DNA of 9,221 nucleotides from Candidatus Limimorpha equi (GTDB lineage Bacteria; Bacteroidota; Bacteroidia; Bacteroidales; F082). Below, piece after piece: positions 5,361-9,221 of this stretch. A program made the position numbers and the translations under genes. The notes under the pieces were generated by a model. That model was not told where the DNA came from and did not search any database. It saw only the letters and a program-made list of their open reading frames with translations. The stretch spans positions 1 through 9,221 of the forward strand of contig JAGHSL010000086.1 of the NCBI GenBank assembly GCA_018065885.1. The letters run 5' to 3'. The stretch's first letter is position 1. Each line of letters begins with the position of its first letter.

Positions 5361-6182
5361 ATGACACAAGTAACATTTGAAGAATTATTAGATGCCGGTT
5401 GTCATTTCGGACATCTCAAGAGAAAATGGAATCCGAACATGGCTCCTTATATTTTCATGGAGCGCAATGGCATCCACATCATCGACCTTTATAAGACCCA
5501 GGCTAAGATGGACGAAGCAGCAGCTGCTCTTTGCCAATTGGCCAAATCAGGCAAGAGAGTCCTTTTCGTTGCTACCAAAAAGCAAGCTAAGGAAGTCGTC
5601 GCCGACTATGCTAAGAGAGTCAACATGCCATACGTCACCGAACGTTGGCCTGGCGGTATGCTCACCAACTTCGCCACCATCCGTAAAGCTGTGAAGAAGA
5701 TGGCCAGCATCGACAAAATGATGGCAAGCGACGCTTACAAGAGCCTCTCAAAGCGTGAAAAGCTCCAGATCGAACGCGAACGCGAAAAGCTCGACAAGAA
5801 CCTCGGTTCAATCGCCGACCTTAGCCGTTTGCCTTCAGCTCTGTTCGTCGTCGACATCATGAAGGAACACATCGCTGTTGCTGAAGCCCGTAAGCTCAAC
5901 ATCCCTACCTTCGCTATCGTCGATACCAACACCAATCCTAACCTCATCGATTTCCCAATCCCTGCTAACGACGACGCTTCAAAGTCAATCGCCCTCATCC
6001 TCGGCAAGATGGTAGAAGCTATCGAAGAAGGCATCAACGAACGTAAGAACAACAAGGATCTCGTTGACGAACCGGAAGAAGACTTCGAAGAAGAAAAGGA
6101 AGAAGCTCAGGAAGAAGAAAACAAGGACGAAAGAAGACCACGTGGCAACAGACGTCCTCGTAAACCTATCGCTAAGAAATAA
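5361..6182 (+). CDS. rpsB: 30S ribosomal protein S2
   Basis: A small-subunit protein between head and body, added late in assembly. It has 273 residues. The N-terminus FEELLDAGCHFGHLKRKWNP (6-25), the NGIHIIDLYKT segment (36-46), VTERWPGGMLTNF (92-104), the coiled-coil part rich in KREKLQIEREREK (131-143), and the LFVVDIMKEHIAVAEARKL region (161-179) are all as in bacterial S2. Residues from about 232 form an extra tail: a run of Glu/Asp (236-257), then a basic RRPRGNRRPRKPIAKK end (258-273). Low-complexity tails are common on Bacteroidota S2. It pairs with tsf downstream, the common bacterial order. Confidence 0.97.
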   Translation: MTQVTFEELLDAGCHFGHLKRKWNPNMAPYIFMERNGIHIIDLYKTQAKMDEAAAALCQLAKSGKRVLFVATKKQAKEVVADYAKRVNMPYVTERWPGGMLTNFATIRKAVKKMASIDKMMASDAYKSLSKREKLQIEREREKLDKNLGSIADLSRLPSALFVVDIMKEHIAVAEARKLNIPTFAIVDTNTNPNLIDFPIPANDDASKSIALILGKMVEAIEEGINERKNNKDLVDEPEEDFEEEKEEAQEEENKDERRPRGNRRPRKPIAKK

Positions 6183-6193
6183 TTAGTGTGCTG

Positions 6194-6270
6194 CTGGCCG
6201 TTTGCTTTTCGCTTTTAGCCGTTAGCCTTCCGCCGATAGCTAAAAACGGCAAACAGCCAGTTGCTTTTTT
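6194..6270 (+). terminator. Long hairpin plus T-run between rpsB and tsf (terminator/attenuator)
   Basis: CTGGCCGTTTGC...CTTTTAGC (6194-6219) pairs with GCTAAAA...GGCAAACAGCCAG (6239-6260). There is one mismatch in the outer 12 bases and a small internal bulge. TTGCTTTTTT (6261-6270) follows at once. This is the architecture of an intrinsic terminator, yet it lies inside a conserved operon. The TTAGCC-rich arms look like an interspersed repeat. No separate tsf promoter is obvious after it, so partial termination is the likeliest role. Confidence 0.6.
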
Positions 6271-6296
6271 AATAACCTTAAAAAGAAAGAATTACA

Positions 6297-7295
6297 ATGA
6301 ATATTACCGCTGCTCAAGTTAACGAACTGAGACAAATGACAGGCGCCGGCATGATGGATTGCAAGAAGGCTCTTGTTGAAACCGAAGGTAACATCGAACA
6401 GGCTATCGACATCCTCCGCAAGAAGGGTATGGCCAAGGCTGCTAAGCGTGCTGACCGCACCGCTTCTGAAGGCTGCGTCCTTTCAAAGTGCACCGAAGAC
6501 CATAAGTATGCCGCCATCATCATGCTGAACTGTGAAACCGACTTCGTCGCTAACAACGCCGATTTCGTTAAGTTCACTCAGGATATGCTGAATATGGCTG
6601 TCGAAAACCGCATCAAGGACATCGATGCCCTGAAGGCTGCTGAATACAACGGCATGACCGTTGAAGCTGCCATCACCAACGAAGGTGCTGTGACTGGTGA
6701 AAAAACCGAACTTGGTGCTTTCAAAGTCCTCGAAGGCGAATATGTAACCAATTATAACCACCCAGGCAACCGTCTGGCCGTTATCCTTGAAATGAACAAG
6801 ACTTTCGCTACTGTTGATGAAGTCGCTCACGAAGTCGCTCTGCACGTTGCAGCTATGAACCCAATGGCTGTCAGCGAAGCTGCCATCTCACAGGAAGTGA
6901 AAGACCGCGAACTTAGCGTTGCTATCGAAAAGACCAAGCAGGAACAGGTCGACAAGGCTGTTGAAGTTGCTCTGAAGAAGGCCGGCTTCAACCCAGCATG
7001 GTTCGACAGCGAAGCTCACATCGAATCCAACATGGCTAAGGGTTGGTTCACACAGGAAGACGCTGACAAGGTCCGCGAAATCAAGGCTAAGACCGCTGAA
7101 GAAAAGGCCGCTAACCTGCCAGAACAGATGATTGCCAACATCGCTAATGGCCGTCTGAACAAGTTCTTCAAGGAAAACTGCCTGCTGAACCAGGTTTCTC
7201 TCGTTGCTGATCCTAAGACTGTTGCTCAGTTCATTCAGGATGGCGATAAGGAAGCTACCGTGAACACCTTCGTCCGCATTAAGCTCGGCGAATAA
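6297..7295 (+). CDS. tsf: Translation elongation factor Ts
   Basis: The guanine-nucleotide exchange factor for EF-Tu, a cytoplasmic protein. It has 332 residues, in the range of the longer Bacteroidota form. The N-terminal UBA-like domain carries LRQMTGAGMMDCKKAL (11-26) and KKGMAKAAKRADR (42-54). The core begins with NCETDFVANN (78-87), the family signature. Two core subdomains follow, with VALHVAAMNPMAVS in the first and FFKENCLLNQVSLV near the C-terminus. The ATG at 6297 follows an A-rich AAAAAGAAAGAATTAC stretch and gives the standard MNITAAQVNELRQMTG start. It is cotranscribed with rpsB unless the intervening hairpin stops the polymerase, and ends just before a strong terminator. Confidence 0.97.
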   Translation: MNITAAQVNELRQMTGAGMMDCKKALVETEGNIEQAIDILRKKGMAKAAKRADRTASEGCVLSKCTEDHKYAAIIMLNCETDFVANNADFVKFTQDMLNMAVENRIKDIDALKAAEYNGMTVEAAITNEGAVTGEKTELGAFKVLEGEYVTNYNHPGNRLAVILEMNKTFATVDEVAHEVALHVAAMNPMAVSEAAISQEVKDRELSVAIEKTKQEQVDKAVEVALKKAGFNPAWFDSEAHIESNMAKGWFTQEDADKVREIKAKTAEEKAANLPEQMIANIANGRLNKFFKENCLLNQVSLVADPKTVAQFIQDGDKEATVNTFVRIKLGE

Positions 7296-7318
7296 TTTCC
7301 GGATTTACGCTAATAATG

Positions 7319-7349
7319 AAAAGAGGCACTCAAACGAGTGCCTCTTTTT
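7319..7349 (+). terminator. Intrinsic terminator after tsf
   Basis: AAAAGAGGCACTC (7319-7331) and GAGTGCCTCTTTT (7336-7348) form a perfect 13-bp stem with an AAAC loop, ending in a T-run. Its A-run and T-run symmetry could also stop minus-strand transcription from prmC, which converges here. Confidence 0.95.
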
Positions 7350-7452
7350 GGTTTTATGTTGTTTTGGAGTTGAATTGTTCCGTTTATTGAACATGTCGAA
7401 ATGCACTGAAAAATAATACTTTAGGCATGTGAAATAATAAGAGATTTTCAAT

Positions 7453-8310
7453 TCACCGTTTATTCACCCTGCAAAACCTCGGTTTCTCGGCAAAATCATT
7501 CAGGATTTCCGCTTTTCCGAAGCCACATTCACGGCACAAACCGAGCATTTCAGCGCCAAAAGCCTCATTGATTTCAAACCAGACCTGTCCGTTTGCGGTC
7601 AGCCGGGCCGAAGCCAAATGCAAAATCTGCCGATAGAAAAGCAGCGGATTGCCGTCGGGGACAAAAAGAGCGTTTTCGGGTTCCCAATCCAACACGTTGT
7701 TTTCCATCGTCTTGCGTTCCTTTTCGCAAACGTAGGGAGGATTGCTCACCACCAAATCGACAGCCTGTGAAAAAATTTCGGAATGAGGATTCAGCACATC
7801 ATCGTGTATGAAATTCACCTTCACCTTATTCAACAAAGCATTGCTTTCGGCAACCTGAAGCGCCTTTTCCGAGACATCGAAAGCAAAGACTTCGGCATCG
7901 GGAAAACGTTTGGCCAGACTTACAGCAATGCAGCCCGAACCCGTGCCAATGTCCCAAATGCGTTTCGGATGAATGTCCTGCGCCACGATTTTACGCACCA
8001 TCTCTTCCGTTTCGGGGCGCGGAATCAGCACCGATTCGTTGACCTTGAATTTCAAATCGCAGAACTCGGCCACGCCCGTCACATATTGTATCGGCTTGTC
8101 GTTCAGCAAGTCGGCGACAGCTTTCTCCATCTGATGATACTGAAATTCATCGATGCTCAAGGTCGGCGTCATCAGGATTTTCATTCTGTCGAGACCAAAC
8201 AAGTCCTCAAACAGGATGCGCAGCAGCTGTTCCGCTTCCCTCTCGCTGAACTTCTGGACGAGTTGCGACCGGAAATATCGCCTGACAAATGTGAGATTAA
8301 AGCCAATCAT
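7453..8310 (-). CDS. prmC: Peptide chain release factor N5-glutamine methyltransferase
   Basis: Methylates the glutamine of the GGQ motif in release factors RF1 and RF2, using S-adenosylmethionine, which sharpens termination of translation. The 285-residue protein has the helical N-terminal domain (1-75), a QYVTGVAEFCDLKFKV link (75-90), the IPRPETEEMV motif (96-105), the SAM-binding DIGTGSGCIAVSLA (120-133) and the catalytic NPPYV (190-194), all intact. The C-terminus ends in FCRVNKR. It converges on tsf across the terminator. A TATTTTTG box ends four bases before the ATG at 8310, so the transcript would be leaderless or nearly so if that box is the promoter. Confidence 0.95.
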   Translation of the reverse strand: MIGFNLTFVRRYFRSQLVQKFSEREAEQLLRILFEDLFGLDRMKILMTPTLSIDEFQYHQMEKAVADLLNDKPIQYVTGVAEFCDLKFKVNESVLIPRPETEEMVRKIVAQDIHPKRIWDIGTGSGCIAVSLAKRFPDAEVFAFDVSEKALQVAESNALLNKVKVNFIHDDVLNPHSEIFSQAVDLVVSNPPYVCEKERKTMENNVLDWEPENALFVPDGNPLLFYRQILHLASARLTANGQVWFEINEAFGAEMLGLCRECGFGKAEILNDFAEKPRFCRVNKR

Positions 8311-8314
8311 GCCG

Positions 8315-8322
8315 CAAAAATA
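8315..8322 (-). promoter_or_regulatory. Candidate prmC -7 box (TATTTTTG)
   Basis: A full TAnnTTTG match on the minus strand, ending four bases before the prmC ATG. No TTTG -33 element is apparent. Normal spacing would place the RNA start at or inside the start codon. Confidence 0.4.
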
Positions 8323-8371
8323 GGAAAATCCCGAGAAACTGTTTTTGAGAACCTATCCTGATTTGGGAAAA

Positions 8372-8466
8372 TCACCGTTTCACTACGGCTTTGATTGGAT
8401 TGAGCAGTCTGTCGAAAACGGTCAGGTTTTCCGTGATGATTTCGGCTGTGCCAGACATGCCTTTAA
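8372..8466 (-). pseudogene. 3' remnant of an HlyD-family membrane fusion protein gene, cut by an IS
   Basis: The minus-strand frame ending at 8372 (TGA) encodes about 30 residues, KGMSGTAEIITENL (from 8464) then TVFDRLLNPIKAVVKR. This is the typical C-terminus of Bacteroidota HlyD-type secretion adaptors (a GMSGTAEIIT...DRLL ending), the periplasmic part of type I secretion or multidrug export systems. Immediately upstream the sequence turns into the terminal inverted repeat of an IS982-type element, so the open frame continuing to 8590 is IS sequence, not HlyD. The rest of the gene should lie beyond the right end of the window. The stop is 61 bases before the prmC start on the same strand. 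Confidence 0.7.
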
Positions 8467-8504
8467 TTAACGTGAGTTCGATATAAAATAATTGCTTGAA
8501 AAAG

Positions 8505-8578
8505 AATAACATAGCGATATTTTTTGTATATTTGTAGTGTAAAAATAAGACAATACAAAAAAGGCACGCTATGTTATT
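8505..8578 (+). promoter_or_regulatory. Inverted repeat and promoter controlling the transposase gene
   Basis: AATAACATAGCG (8505-8516) and CGCTATGTTATT (8567-8578) are perfect 12-base inverted repeats. The right one contains the transposase ATG (8571). Between them is a TATATTTG box (8527-8534), a full -7 match, placing the RNA start near 8541. Transcripts from outside would carry both arms and fold up the start codon, while the element's own transcripts would carry only the right arm. It could equally be an operator. Confidence 0.6.
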
Positions 8579-9197
8579 ATCAGAGGACAAAATTACGGAA
8601 ATTTATTGCTTGGCAGACGATTTCTGCAAGTTTTACAGCGAAACGGTGAAAAACAACGCTTTGGAGGAACCCGGCGGGAAGCGCCACCGCAACAAGCCCA
8701 ACCGCCTTTCGGATGCCGAGGTCATCACCATTCTCGTCGCCTTCCACATGGGCGGACACCGTTGCCTCAAGCATTTCTACCTTGAATTCGTCTGCCGGCA
8801 TTGGACGCACCTGTTCCCTAAGACCGTGTCATACAGCAGGTTCGTGAAGCTGGAGCGTGAAGTCGCGCTGCTGCTGGTCGGAGACAAGGGCCACATATCA
8901 AAAGAGCTGTTCCGGGAACTGTTCGTCGATGGCATCCAGTTGATAACCAAGGTGAAGAACAACATGAAGAACTGCCTGATGAGCGTCTCCGACAAGATAC
9001 TGCTTCGCAAAAGGGCGGTCATTGAGTCTGTCAACGACGAACTGAAGAACATCGCGCAACTGGAGCATTCAAGGCACCGCTCGTTCAACAACTTCATCGT
9101 CAACGCCGTGGCCGCCATCGCCGCATACTGCTTCTTCCCTAAGAAGCCTTCTATCTCTCTTGAGTATTATTCCGACAACCAATTGACTATCTTTTGA
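8571..9197 (+). pseudogene. IS982-family transposase with in-frame central deletion
   Basis: A 208-residue frame, against roughly 290-300 for intact IS982 transposases. The N-terminal part is typical (DKITEIYCLADDFCKFYSET 6-25, RHRNKPNRLSDAEVITILV 38-56, GGHRCLKHFYLEFVCRHWTH 61-80, LFPKTVSYSRFVKLE 81-95). The C-terminal part is also typical (GDKGHISKELF 104-114, GIQLITKVKNNMKN 121-134, KILLRKRAVIESVNDELKN 142-160, LEHSRHRSFNNFI 164-176). Residues 99-103 join the two directly, and the region between, which should hold the first two catalytic aspartates of the DDE site, is missing. E152 remains. The protein should be unable to cut DNA, but it keeps the putative N-terminal DNA-binding part and could interfere with intact copies. 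The deletion kept the frame and a CTGCTG repeat lies at the junction (8868-8876 area). Confidence 0.8.
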
Positions 9198-9221
9198 TTG
9201 CTTATGTCGAACTCACGTTAA

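Larger units (their letters stand above)
8470..9218 (+). mobile_element. IS982-family insertion sequence, internally deleted
   Basis: The ends are inverted repeats: ACGTGAGTTCGATATAA from 8470 and its near-perfect complement ending at 9218 (one mismatch in 17). The match in fact extends outward to TTAACGTGAGTTCGA at 8467 and 9221. An AC terminus fits IS982 elements. The left flank TAATTA (8464-8469) and the TAA after the right end (9219-9221) fit a 6-base target duplication that runs off the window. At about 750 bases it is shorter than complete IS982 elements of roughly 1 kb, matching the gap in its transposase. Confidence 0.8.

Noticed and set aside
7783..8361. Plus-strand frame of 192 codons
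   Set aside because: It is antisense to prmC, whose catalytic motifs are all present on the other strand.
8467..8590. N-terminal half of the 72-codon minus-strand frame
   Set aside because: This part is IS sequence (terminal repeat and transposase promoter) read in frame with the hlyD remnant, not an original gene.

Overview
The window looks like a chromosomal segment of a member of the Bacteroidales (phylum Bacteroidota). The evidence is the GldA-type ABC ATPase, an M64-family peptidase tail, the rplM-rpsI-rpsB-tsf ribosomal/translation cluster, repeated TAnnTTTG boxes (the Bacteroidota -7 promoter element) upstream of genes, and weak or absent Shine-Dalgarno sequences. No tRNA, rRNA or CRISPR array is visible.

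Region 1 (1-1408) holds the end of an M64 peptidase gene on the plus strand, a convergent intergenic spacer with a tandem hairpin repeat (295-459), and gldA on the minus strand. Region 2 (1405-3136) is accessory DNA: an AbiF/AbiD-type abortive-infection HEPN gene preceded by a short structured leader ending in a T-run. The gene is flanked by two direct copies of an interspersed repeat (1405-1495 and 2542-2667). After it come about 260 bases of dense inverted-repeat structure with 11-bp-spaced CCGAA/TTCGG units. Region 3 (3137-4138) is an AT-rich gene for a solitary PD-(D/E)XK nuclease resembling a putative restriction endonuclease. Together the Abi gene and the nuclease make a small defence-type insertion between housekeeping genes.

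Region 4 (4139-7349) is the translation cluster rplM, rpsI, rpsB, tsf, with tandem promoters in front, a long hairpin plus T-run between rpsB and tsf, and a 13-bp perfect terminator after tsf. Region 5 (7453-8322) is prmC on the minus strand, the release-factor methyltransferase, which is also a translation gene. Region 6 (8372-9221) is the last 30 codons of an HlyD-type membrane fusion protein gene. That gene appears to be cut by an IS982-family insertion sequence whose transposase has lost its central catalytic part by an in-frame deletion. The right end of this IS coincides almost exactly with the end of the window.

The most interesting locus is the Abi gene with its leader. The order promoter, short hairpin RNA, T-run, HEPN toxin-like ORF is what is expected of an abiF-RNA/AbiF toxin-antitoxin-like defence module.
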